Source of the DNA: an uncultured beta proteobacterium
GTDB taxonomy: Bacteria > Pseudomonadota > Gammaproteobacteria > Burkholderiales > Burkholderiaceae_C
Direction: 5' to 3'
Assembly (NCBI GenBank): GCA_903822435.1
Contig: CAIJPE010000344.1
Location: 1 to 45,252 of the forward strand
Length of the DNA: 45,252 bases
Shown: one piece after another, positions 34,614 to 41,847 of the stretch
How the letters are laid out: each line of letters begins with the position of its first letter
How positions within the stretch are numbered: position 1 is the first letter of the stretch
Notes under the pieces: model-generated
What the model was told of the DNA's origin: nothing
Database searches by the model: none
The model's input: only the letters and a program-made list of their open reading frames with translations
Position numbers and translations under genes: made by a program

Positions 34614-35767
34614 CCACCTCGACCCCCATGGCCACCTTGACCACCGCAGCGCCCAGCGGCTCGCCCCGGCCCCACCAGGGCATGCCCGCCTTCGACCAGG
34701 AAGGCGCCCCTTTGAGCTTTTTCGAGTTCTGGCCGATGTGGGCCTTCTACCCCCCGGTCATGCTGTATGCCGCCTGGCTGATGCTGCGCTACCGCGGCGC
34801 GCTGCTGCCGACGGTGGCCAACCCTTCCTTTCCCGGGGGCGGTTTCTATGGTGAGTCCAAGGCCGAGATCCTGGCGCTGGCCATGCGCCACGTGCCGCAG
34901 TGGGTGGCGCCCTTCGTGCCGGTCGAGCGGCCGGCACAAGGCCCCGAGGACGTCGGCGCCGAGGTGGATTCGGCGCGGGCCGCACTGGCGGCTGCGGGCA
35001 TCGATGGCCCGGTGGTGGCCAAGCCCGACCTCGGTTGCCGGGGAGCCGGCGTGAAGCTGGTGCGCACCCCGGCCGATCTTCGGTCTTACCTGCAAGGCTT
35101 CCCGCGCGGGGCCACGCTGCTGCTGCAGAAGTTGGTGCCCTTCGAAGGCGAGGCCGGCATCTTCTACTGCCGCCGTCCGGGCCAGGCCCGCGGGCGCATC
35201 GTCTCCATCACGCTGAAGTACTTCCCCTACGTCACCGGCGACGGGCGGCGCACGCTGCGGCAGCTCATCGGGGACGATCCCCGGGCAGGCCAGTTGCAGC
35301 ACCTGTACCTGCGCCGGCATGCGGCCCGGCTGGACGAGGTACCCGCCGCGGGGGAGTCCATCCGCCTGGCCTTTGCGGGCAGCCACAGCCGCGGTGCCAT
35401 CTTTCGCAACGGCAACCACCTGGTCACCCCCGAGATGGAAGCCCGCTTCGATGCCATCGCGCAGGCGATGCCTGAATTCCACTTCGGCCGCTTCGATGTC
35501 CGCTTCGAGCGCTTCGACGAGGTGCAGCGCGGCGCGGGCTTCACCATCGTCGAGATCAATGGCGCGGGAGCCGAGAGCACGCACATCTGGGACCGTCGCA
35601 CCGGCTTGCTGCAGGCCTGGCGCGACCTGATGCGGCAGTACCGCTGGCTCTTCGAGATCGGCCACGCCAACCGCGCCCGGGGCTTCCAGCCCATGACCCT
35701 GTCGGCCTTCATGCAGGGCTATCGGCGCGAGAAGCTGCTGACGCCGCAATACCCGGCCACCGACTGA
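34610..35767 (+). CDS. Membrane-anchored ATP-grasp enzyme
   Basis: A 385-residue protein with one predicted membrane helix (FFEFWPMWAFYPPVMLYAAWL, about residues 41-60) and a C-terminal ATP-grasp-like domain resembling D-Ala-D-Ala ligase: PVVAKPDLGCRGAGVKLV, LLLQKLVPFEGEAGIFY and FTIVEINGAGAESTHIWD with the metal ligands Glu and Asn. Such enzymes join a carboxylate to an amine or thiol using ATP. The start is a TTG at 34610 that overlaps the DedA stop, with GGAG nine bases before it; an in-frame ATG at 34628 lacks a ribosome site. The substrate is unknown. Confidence 0.78.
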   Translation: MTTSTPMATLTTAAPSGSPRPHQGMPAFDQEGAPLSFFEFWPMWAFYPPVMLYAAWLMLRYRGALLPTVANPSFPGGGFYGESKAEILALAMRHVPQWVAPFVPVERPAQGPEDVGAEVDSARAALAAAGIDGPVVAKPDLGCRGAGVKLVRTPADLRSYLQGFPRGATLLLQKLVPFEGEAGIFYCRRPGQARGRIVSITLKYFPYVTGDGRRTLRQLIGDDPRAGQLQHLYLRRHAARLDEVPAAGESIRLAFAGSHSRGAIFRNGNHLVTPEMEARFDAIAQAMPEFHFGRFDVRFERFDEVQRGAGFTIVEINGAGAESTHIWDRRTGLLQAWRDLMRQYRWLFEIGHANRARGFQPMTLSAFMQGYRREKLLTPQYPATD

Positions 35768-35874
35768 GCCTTGGGCCGACCCGAAAGGCGCTCCCCCCTG
35801 AGCGGATGCCGGACACCCCGGCGGTGATCACACTGACAGCCGGCTTCGTCATCGTGCCCGTGGGGCAGCCGAGC

Positions 35875-35940
35875 GGGCCGTAGCGGCCCTCGGAGGCCCT
35901 GTGTGCCGGGGCCGCGTAATGTCCGTCGGTCGGCACCGAC
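35875..35940. repeat. Two inverted repeats in the gap before the DinB-like gene
   Basis: GGGCCG/CGGCCC (35875-35880 and 35884-35889, three-base loop) and GTCGGT/ACCGAC (35925-35930 and 35935-35940, four-base loop) lie in the 204-bp gap 35768-35971. The first could end the ATP-grasp transcript, though it lacks a T-tract. The second could be an operator or leader hairpin. TAATGT (35917-35922) is a possible -10 box. Confidence 0.4.
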
Positions 35941-35971
35941 TACTGGCGAGTCACCCACCCATTCGCCCGCC

Positions 35972-36553
35972 ATGACGCCTTCCGTCAACGCCGAAGCCAC
36001 CCGCCTGCTGGACTTCAACCACCACCTGCTCGATCAGGCCCTGGGCCTCGTCGCGGCCCATGAACGCCCCGGCGCCCCGCCCTTCGCCACGCCCGCGGGC
36101 GCGCACCTGCGGCACGTCATCGAGCACTACGAGGCCCTGCTCATCCCCCGGCGGCCCGGCACGGTGGACTACGACAGCCGCCGGCGCGACCCGGAAGTCG
36201 AGCGCAGCCCGCGGGCGGCCCGCGCCCGGCTGCAGGCCCTGCAACAGTGCCTCCAACTGTGGCGCGACGCGGCGCTGGGCGCGGTGCTGCAGGTGCGCGG
36301 GCAGGGCGGCACGGCGGGCGAGTTCGGCTTCGAGGTGGCCTCCACGCTCGGACGCGAACTGGCCTTCCTGGCCAGCCACACGGTGCACCATTTCGCGCTG
36401 CTCAAGCCGCACTGCCTGCAGCACCACCTGGCCGTCGACGCCGACTTCGGCAAGGCCCCGGCCACGGTGGCCCATGAACGCGCGCGGGACACCGCCCCCA
36501 CCCCCACCCTCATGAAGGAGATCCCATGTCACAACGCCCTCTCGGCCGTCTGA
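35972..36553 (+). CDS. DinB-like/DUF664 four-helix protein
   Basis: A 193-residue protein of the DinB/YfiT type, a four-helix bundle that binds a divalent metal. Candidate His ligands occur in HLRHVIEHYEAL (about residue 50), and in SHTVHHFALLKPH (about 155). Members are thiol-dependent transferases or of unknown role. The 3' end overlaps the YHS gene by 28 bp in another frame, which implies coupling. The start at ATG 35972 is the first with the conserved helix intact. Confidence 0.8.
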   Translation: MTPSVNAEATRLLDFNHHLLDQALGLVAAHERPGAPPFATPAGAHLRHVIEHYEALLIPRRPGTVDYDSRRRDPEVERSPRAARARLQALQQCLQLWRDAALGAVLQVRGQGGTAGEFGFEVASTLGRELAFLASHTVHHFALLKPHCLQHHLAVDADFGKAPATVAHERARDTAPTPTLMKEIPCHNALSAV

Positions 36554-37029
36554 GCCGTCGCCCGGCACTGGCCCTGCTGGCCGCCCTGGGCGCCGCCGCG
36601 CTCTTCACCGCCGGCCCGGCTCTGGCTGCCCCGCCCATCAACACCTTGAAGACAGGTCTCTTCGGTGGCAGCACCGACACGGCCATCAACGGCTACGACA
36701 CGGTGGCCTATTTCACCGATGGCAAGCCGGTCAAGGGCCAGGACGCGCTGGCCACCGAGTGGATGGGCGCCAAGTGGAAGTTCGCCACGCAGGCGCACCT
36801 GGACTTGTTCAAGGCCAACCCCGAAAAGTACGCTCCCCAGTACGGCGGCTACTGCGCCTACGGCGTCACGCAAGACAACCTGGTGAAGGTCGAGCCCGAT
36901 CAGTTCACGGTGCTGGACGGCAAGCTTTACCTGAACTACGACGCCGGCGTGCAGGCCAAGTGGCTGAAGGACACGACGGGCTACATTCGCCAGGCCGACG
37001 CCAAGTTCAAGGACCTGCTGAAGAAGTGA
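36526..37029 (+). CDS. Secreted YHS-domain protein
   Basis: A 167-residue protein with a Sec signal peptide (basic start, then LALLAALGAAALFTAGPALA) and a YHS domain: INGYDTVAYFTDGKPVKG and YAPQYGGYCAYGVTQ. YHS domains are linked to metal (often copper) handling. The mature protein is periplasmic. AAGGAG lies six bases before the ATG. It is followed by DoxX and starts within the DinB gene. Confidence 0.88.
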   Translation: MSQRPLGRLSRRPALALLAALGAAALFTAGPALAAPPINTLKTGLFGGSTDTAINGYDTVAYFTDGKPVKGQDALATEWMGAKWKFATQAHLDLFKANPEKYAPQYGGYCAYGVTQDNLVKVEPDQFTVLDGKLYLNYDAGVQAKWLKDTTGYIRQADAKFKDLLKK

Positions 37030-37088
37030 TGCGGCCCGTTTCCCGGGCGGCTCACCGCCCCACCTTCAACCCTTCCAGGAGAACGGCC

Positions 37089-37592
37089 ATGAACTGGCTC
37101 AAGAAGAACGGCCATTGGCTGCTCACGGCGTATGTGGCTTTCGTATTCATCCAGTCGCTGTTCTTCAAGTTCACGGGCTCGCCCGAGACGGTCTACATCT
37201 TCCAGGGCAAGCTCGACCCGTGGGCCGCGTCGCTGGGCTTCCCGGGGCTGTTCGCGCCGGGCGGGCTGTTCTCGGCCAAGGTGGTGGGCAGCTTCGAGCT
37301 CATCGCCTCGGTGCTGCTGCTGGCCGGTGCGGCAATGTCGCAGCAGCGTGCCGTTCAGGTGCTGGGGGCTGCCATGGGCCTGGGCGTGATCAGCGGCGCC
37401 ATCTTCTTTCACCTGTTCACGCCGCTGGGCGTGGCCGTGGTGAACACCGACGGCAGCAGCGACGGCGGGCAGCTCTTCATGCTGGCCTGCGGCGTGTGGC
37501 TGTCGTGCGCCTTGCTGCTCTGGATCCGCCGCGCGGTGTGGCTGGGCTGGCTGGCGCGCCTGACCGGCCCGCGCGGCATGCAGCTGCGCTAA
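37089..37592 (+). CDS. DoxX-like inner-membrane protein
   Basis: A 167-residue protein with four predicted membrane helices (about residues 11-30, 65-85, 89-110 and 130-150) and the DoxX-type FIQSLFFKFTGSPETV near the start. AGGAGA precedes the ATG. DoxX family members act in respiratory or redox membrane complexes, but many are uncharacterised. The pairing with the YHS gene suggests a shared periplasmic metal or redox role. The stop shares CTAA with the opposite N-acetyltransferase stop. Confidence 0.82.
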   Translation: MNWLKKNGHWLLTAYVAFVFIQSLFFKFTGSPETVYIFQGKLDPWAASLGFPGLFAPGGLFSAKVVGSFELIASVLLLAGAAMSQQRAVQVLGAAMGLGVISGAIFFHLFTPLGVAVVNTDGSSDGGQLFMLACGVWLSCALLLWIRRAVWLGWLARLTGPRGMQLR

Positions 37593-38449
37593 GGCAGACC
37601 CCGCTCGGTCGCCTGCCGGGCCACGGCATAGGCTGCATCCACCTCGGCGTGTTCGAGTTCCAGACCGAACCCGTCGGCCAGCACGTCGGCCAGTTCGGCC
37701 CGGCTGAGCAGCGACGATTCCCGCGTTCCCCCCGTGGCGTGGGTGCGTTGGGTCAGCTGCAGGTTCCACAGGATGAGGCGCGCATCGTCGGTGGCCCGGC
37801 CCAGGGCCAGGTTCTGCGCCAGCGGAAAGCCCGGGTGGGTGGCGGCATACCAGTTGCCGATCTCGCGGTCGGGCGCCTGCAGGTCCCGGTCGATGACGCT
37901 GTAGCAGTCGCTGAAGCCCTGCGAGCCCTGGATCTGCAGCAGCCACTCGCCACCGGCTTCCACCCAGCGATAGCGACTGCCGGGCGTGGCCTGCTCGGTG
38001 GTGTCGAAGAGGCGCAGCGGAGCCAGCGGCGCCAGGCCGCCGAAGCCGACGTCGGCCAGGTGGTCGACACCCGCGAGCCTCACGCGCAAGGCCATGTGCG
38101 ACCGGCCAGTGACCACGCCGGCCGGTGCGCCGGTGCGGACCCGGGCTTCCAGTGCCCGCACCTCGAAGCCCATGGCCTGCAGGGCCGCCATGAACAGGCT
38201 GTTCTGTTCGTAGCAGTAGCCCCCGCGGCGGCGCAGCACCAGCTTGGCCTGCAGGCTGCCGATGTCCAGCGCTGGCACGCGCTGCGCCAGCACGTCGATG
38301 TTCTCGAAGGGAATGTGCCTTGCTTGGCAGCCGATGAGTTCGGCCAGGGTCTCGGCCGTGGGATCGGCCGCGCCGGCGTAGGCGATGCGGCGCCAGTAGG
38401 CCGCCAGGTCGAGCGGCGGCCGGATCGGATCGGAAGGAGGCTGCAGCAT
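37589..38449 (-). CDS. Arylamine N-acetyltransferase
   Basis: A 286-residue cytoplasmic acetyl-CoA:arylamine acetyltransferase. The catalytic triad is Cys79 (RGGYCYEQN), His118 (RSHMALRV) and Asp133 (LADVGFGG), with spacing as in known NAT enzymes. HIPFENIDVL is the family's N-terminal signature. It acetylates arylamines or hydrazines and may detoxify or act on an endogenous amine. It is divergent from bchC, 70 bp away. Confidence 0.94.
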   Translation of the reverse strand: MLQPPSDPIRPPLDLAAYWRRIAYAGAADPTAETLAELIGCQARHIPFENIDVLAQRVPALDIGSLQAKLVLRRRGGYCYEQNSLFMAALQAMGFEVRALEARVRTGAPAGVVTGRSHMALRVRLAGVDHLADVGFGGLAPLAPLRLFDTTEQATPGSRYRWVEAGGEWLLQIQGSQGFSDCYSVIDRDLQAPDREIGNWYAATHPGFPLAQNLALGRATDDARLILWNLQLTQRTHATGGTRESSLLSRAELADVLADGFGLELEHAEVDAAYAVARQATERGLP

Positions 38450-38519
38450 GCCCGCATTCTGGCGCCGGCCGGCCTTTCACTAAGATCGAGTCAACCCAAC
38501 CGACATCGCAGCCACTGCC

Positions 38520-39470
38520 ATGACCCACGCCCAGGCCATCGTCTTCGACGCACCCCGGACCCTCTCGGTCCAGACCCTCGAACTCAAGCCCTTCGAGGAC
38601 GCCGACCTGGAGGTGGCCGTGAGCTTCAGCGGCATCAGCACCGGGACCGAGCGGCTGCTGTGGGACGGCACCATGCCGCCCTTTCCAGGCCTGGGATACC
38701 CCTTGGTGCCGGGCTACGAGACGGTGGGCACCGTGGTGCGTGCCGGGCCGCAGGCCACCGTGCCGTTGGGCGCCCACGTGTTCATCCCCGGATCCTACAG
38801 CTTCCAGGGCGTGCGCAACATCTTCGGCGGCGCCGGCTCGCGCCTGATCGTGCCGCACGACCGCGTGGTGCAGGTGGCGCCCGAGTTCGGGCCGAAGGCG
38901 GTCTTGCTGGCGTTGGCAGCCACCTGCTATCACACGGTGGCCATCGGGGGCACGCGCGAGCCCATGGTGCCGCCCGACCTGATCGTGGGCCACGGCGTGA
39001 TGGGCCGTTTGCTGGCGCGCATCTGCCTGGCCCTGGGCTGGCCGGCGCCCACGGTCTGGGAAACGCAAGCCGTGCGCCGAGAGGGTGCCACCGGTTACCC
39101 GTGCATCCATCCTGACGAAGACACCCGCAAGAACTACCGGGCCATCTACGACGTCAGTGGCGACGGCAGCCTGCTGAACGGCCTGATCTCGCGCCTGGCG
39201 CCGGGCGGCGAGGTGGTGCTGGCCGGCTTCTACAAGCAGGACCTGAACTTCGCCTTCGCCCCGGCCTTCATGCGCGAAGCCACCCTTCGCGTGGCCGCCC
39301 AGTGGAAGAAGCATGACCTGCTGGCCGTGACGGCCCTGGCCGAAAGCGGCGCGCTGTCGCTGGACGGCCTGATCACGCATACGTTGAAGATCGGCCAGGC
39401 GCAGCAGGCCTACGAAATCGCCTTTGGCGACCCGCAGTGCCTCAAGATGATGATCGACTGGCGCGGCTGA
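38520..39470 (+). CDS. bchC: Bacteriochlorophyllide a dehydrogenase BchC
   Basis: A 316-residue dehydrogenase that oxidises the 3-hydroxyethyl group to acetyl on the way to bacteriochlorophyll a. Family-specific segments are FSGISTGTERLLW, PLVPGYETVG, FGGAGSRLIVPHDRVV, VGHGVMGRLLARICLALG and DGLITHTLKIGQA. Length and motifs are intact and appear functional. In most phototrophic proteobacteria bchC lies in the crtEF-bchCXYZ-puf cluster; here none of these adjoin, so it is displaced. A weak TAAGAT at 38481-38486 is the only -10 candidate. Confidence 0.9.
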   Translation: MTHAQAIVFDAPRTLSVQTLELKPFEDADLEVAVSFSGISTGTERLLWDGTMPPFPGLGYPLVPGYETVGTVVRAGPQATVPLGAHVFIPGSYSFQGVRNIFGGAGSRLIVPHDRVVQVAPEFGPKAVLLALAATCYHTVAIGGTREPMVPPDLIVGHGVMGRLLARICLALGWPAPTVWETQAVRREGATGYPCIHPDEDTRKNYRAIYDVSGDGSLLNGLISRLAPGGEVVLAGFYKQDLNFAFAPAFMREATLRVAAQWKKHDLLAVTALAESGALSLDGLITHTLKIGQAQQAYEIAFGDPQCLKMMIDWRG

Positions 39471-39486
39471 GGCTTGCGACGGATGT

Positions 39487-40350
39487 TCAGGCCCGGGCCT
39501 CGGGCAGCTGCCAGTCCACCGCGATCTCGCCGGTGATGGACCCCTGGGTCCCGAAGGTGCGTTCGATCACCCGCACCTGAAGGCCGCTGGCCGTGCGCTC
39601 CACCATCACGACCGTGGAGCAGCGCGTGCCGTACACGCGGCCCGTACCCGGGTCTTCGATGCGGATGCAGGCGCTGGAAAGTTGCTGCTCGCGCAGCAGC
39701 GGCACGCCGGTGTCGGGCAGTTGGTCATCCGGCGCTGCCCTGCGGTCGGCCAGGGCCGCGAAGGCCGCCGCGGCCAGACCCGCCGCATCGGGCCCGGCGT
39801 CCAGCGCGGCCTGCAGCCGCCGCTTGAGCACCGTCACTTTCGGCCAGGGGGTATCCAGCGCGGCATTCGAAAGCCCCACCAACCCGGGACCCAGGCGCCG
39901 ATGGGCCGGGGCCCGGTTGCTGGCCCAGAGCGCCGAATGCTCGGCCGCCCGGGCGCCTGCCAGCAGGTCGGCCGCATAGAGGTTGAAGCCGTTGCGGGGT
40001 GGGCTGTCCAGCCACCGCAGCGCCTGGGCATCGTCCGTCCCCGGCCCGGCCAGGTTGCCGGGTGCGCTGCGCAGCCATTGCAGGACCAGCGCCCCGCGCG
40101 AAGCGGCCGCAGGGTCGAAGCGGCCGGGCTCGCGGACGTTGGTGACCAGGGCCAGCGCCCCGGTCTCGGTCAGGCCCAGCCAGGTCCCGCCCGCAGACAG
40201 GTCGCGCCCGCTGAGCACCGGCGGCCCCCCGTTGTCGGGCTGCCACCAGGCCAGCGGCATCGTCGGGCGATCGAAGAATTCATCGCGGTTGGAGGCCAGC
40301 ACCCACGGAAAGCGTTCGCTGCGGGCGACGGCAATGGCAGCCAGGCACAT
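39487..40350 (-). CDS. NRDE (TANGO2-like) family protein
   Basis: A 287-residue protein with the motif NRDE at residues 21-24 (LASNRDEFFDRP) and a possible N-terminal nucleophile Cys2 (MCLAAIAVA). GTWLGLTETGALALVTNVRE and RRLGPGLVGLSNAALDTPWPKV match the family. The function is uncertain; TANGO2 relatives are linked to haem or CoA handling. It is followed by the MFS gene on the same strand 22 bp upstream, so the two may be co-transcribed. Confidence 0.9.
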   Translation of the reverse strand: MCLAAIAVARSERFPWVLASNRDEFFDRPTMPLAWWQPDNGGPPVLSGRDLSAGGTWLGLTETGALALVTNVREPGRFDPAAASRGALVLQWLRSAPGNLAGPGTDDAQALRWLDSPPRNGFNLYAADLLAGARAAEHSALWASNRAPAHRRLGPGLVGLSNAALDTPWPKVTVLKRRLQAALDAGPDAAGLAAAAFAALADRRAAPDDQLPDTGVPLLREQQLSSACIRIEDPGTGRVYGTRCSTVVMVERTASGLQVRVIERTFGTQGSITGEIAVDWQLPEARA

Positions 40351-40372
40351 GCGCGGGATCGTACGCCGGCCT

Positions 40373-41692
40373 TCAATCGGCCTTGCGGCCGAAGGCGGGG
40401 TCGATCCGCACGAAGGCGGCCGCCGCGAACGAGGGCAGCGTGGCCAGGCAACCCCAGCAGAAGAAGTTGAAGTAGCCCAGGTGGTCGGCCAGCCAGCCCG
40501 CCCACATGCCAGGGATCATCATGCCCAAGGCCATGAAGCCGGTGCACAGCGCGTAGTGCGCCGTCTTGTGCGGGCTCTGGCCGTTGGCGTCGCCGGCCAC
40601 CAGCAGCATGTACACCATGTAGGCCGTGAAGCCGAAGCCATAGCCGAATTGTTCCAGCGCCAGGGCCGCGCTGACCACGGCCAGGCTGCCGGGCTGCCAG
40701 GCGGCCAGCGCCACGAACACCAGGTTGGGCAGGTGCATGCAGATCATCAGCGGCCACAGCAGCCGCTTGAGCCCGCCCCTGGAGATCACCCAGCCGCCCA
40801 GCAAGCCGCCCAAGGTGAGCGCCGCCACGCCCACCGTGCCGTAGGCGATGCCCACGTCCTGCGTCTTCAGTCCCAGGCCCCCGGCCGCCGGTGCGTCGAG
40901 CAGGAAGGGCGTGACCATCTTGAGCATCTGTGCCTCCGCGAATCGGTACAGCAGCAGGAAGGCCAGGATGCGCCCGATCCCCGGCTTGCGCAGGAAGGCC
41001 ATGAACACGCCGACGAACGCCGCCACCGGCCCCGGGCCGCCCGGGCCCGAGGCGTCTGGCGCGGGACGGTCGGCAGCCGGCGTGGGCAGGCTCCACAGGT
41101 GGACCAGCGCGGCCAGGCCGAAGACCACGGCCAGCTGCCCGAACACCCAGGCCCAGGCCAGCGCCGGCCGGCCCAGACGCTCTTGCAGCAGGCCGGCCAG
41201 GTACACGATGCCGCCCTGCCCGCTGATCATGGCCAGCCGGTAGAACGTGCTGCGCACGCCCACGAAAGCAGCCTGGGCCTGCTGGGGCAGCGCCAGCATG
41301 TAGAAGCCGTCGGCGGCGATGTCGTGGGTGGCCGAGGCAAAGGCCAGCAGCCAGAAGACGGCCAGCGTGGTCTGCAGGAAGGCCGGGCCCGGCAGCGCCA
41401 GGGCCACACCCGCCAACGATGTGCCGATGAGGAACTGCATGGCCACGATCCAGCGCCGCTTGGTCCCCAGCAGGTCCACCAGCGGCCCCCACAGCGGCTT
41501 GATGACCCACGGCAAGTAGAGCCAGCTGGTCAGCAGGGCGATCTCGGTGTTGCCGATGCCCAGGTTCTTGTACATCACGACGGCCAGCGTCATGACGACC
41601 ACGTAGGGCAGGCCCTGGGCGTAGTAGAGGGTGGGGACCCAGCGCCAGGGGCTGGCGTGAAGCGGGGTGGGCTGGGCTGGCACGGGCTTCAT
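40373..41692 (-). CDS. AmpG-like MFS permease
   Basis: A 439-residue major facilitator with about 12 hydrophobic segments. The N-terminal region PTLYYAQGLPYVVVMTLAVVMYKNLGI and DIAADGFYMLAL match the AmpG family, which imports GlcNAc-anhydro-muropeptides from the periplasm for recycling. Related MFS proteins import other solutes, so the muropeptide call is moderate. The start was set at the ATG 41692; an ATG at 41719, with AGG five bases before it, would add nine residues. Confidence 0.82.
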   Translation of the reverse strand: MKPVPAQPTPLHASPWRWVPTLYYAQGLPYVVVMTLAVVMYKNLGIGNTEIALLTSWLYLPWVIKPLWGPLVDLLGTKRRWIVAMQFLIGTSLAGVALALPGPAFLQTTLAVFWLLAFASATHDIAADGFYMLALPQQAQAAFVGVRSTFYRLAMISGQGGIVYLAGLLQERLGRPALAWAWVFGQLAVVFGLAALVHLWSLPTPAADRPAPDASGPGGPGPVAAFVGVFMAFLRKPGIGRILAFLLLYRFAEAQMLKMVTPFLLDAPAAGGLGLKTQDVGIAYGTVGVAALTLGGLLGGWVISRGGLKRLLWPLMICMHLPNLVFVALAAWQPGSLAVVSAALALEQFGYGFGFTAYMVYMLLVAGDANGQSPHKTAHYALCTGFMALGMMIPGMWAGWLADHLGYFNFFCWGCLATLPSFAAAAFVRIDPAFGRKAD

Positions 41693-41764
41693 GTTCACAC
41701 GAAATCGCGCCGACCCCATTCGGCCTGGCTGTGGCGCGCGCGCCTCGCTTGTTGGTTATCCCCC

Positions 41765-41793
41765 TTGGTCCGGCCGATGGCCCCGTTTATGCT
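41765..41793 (+). promoter_or_regulatory. Candidate promoter of the TonB-dependent receptor gene
   Basis: TTGGTC (41765-41770) and TATGCT (41788-41793) are spaced 17 bp. The predicted leader is about 50 nt. The -35 is only a partial match. Confidence 0.45.
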
Positions 41794-41847
41794 TCTCCGG
41801 AGGTTGAAGTCCAGACCAGAACCGTTCGCAAGACACGAGGAGTTGCG

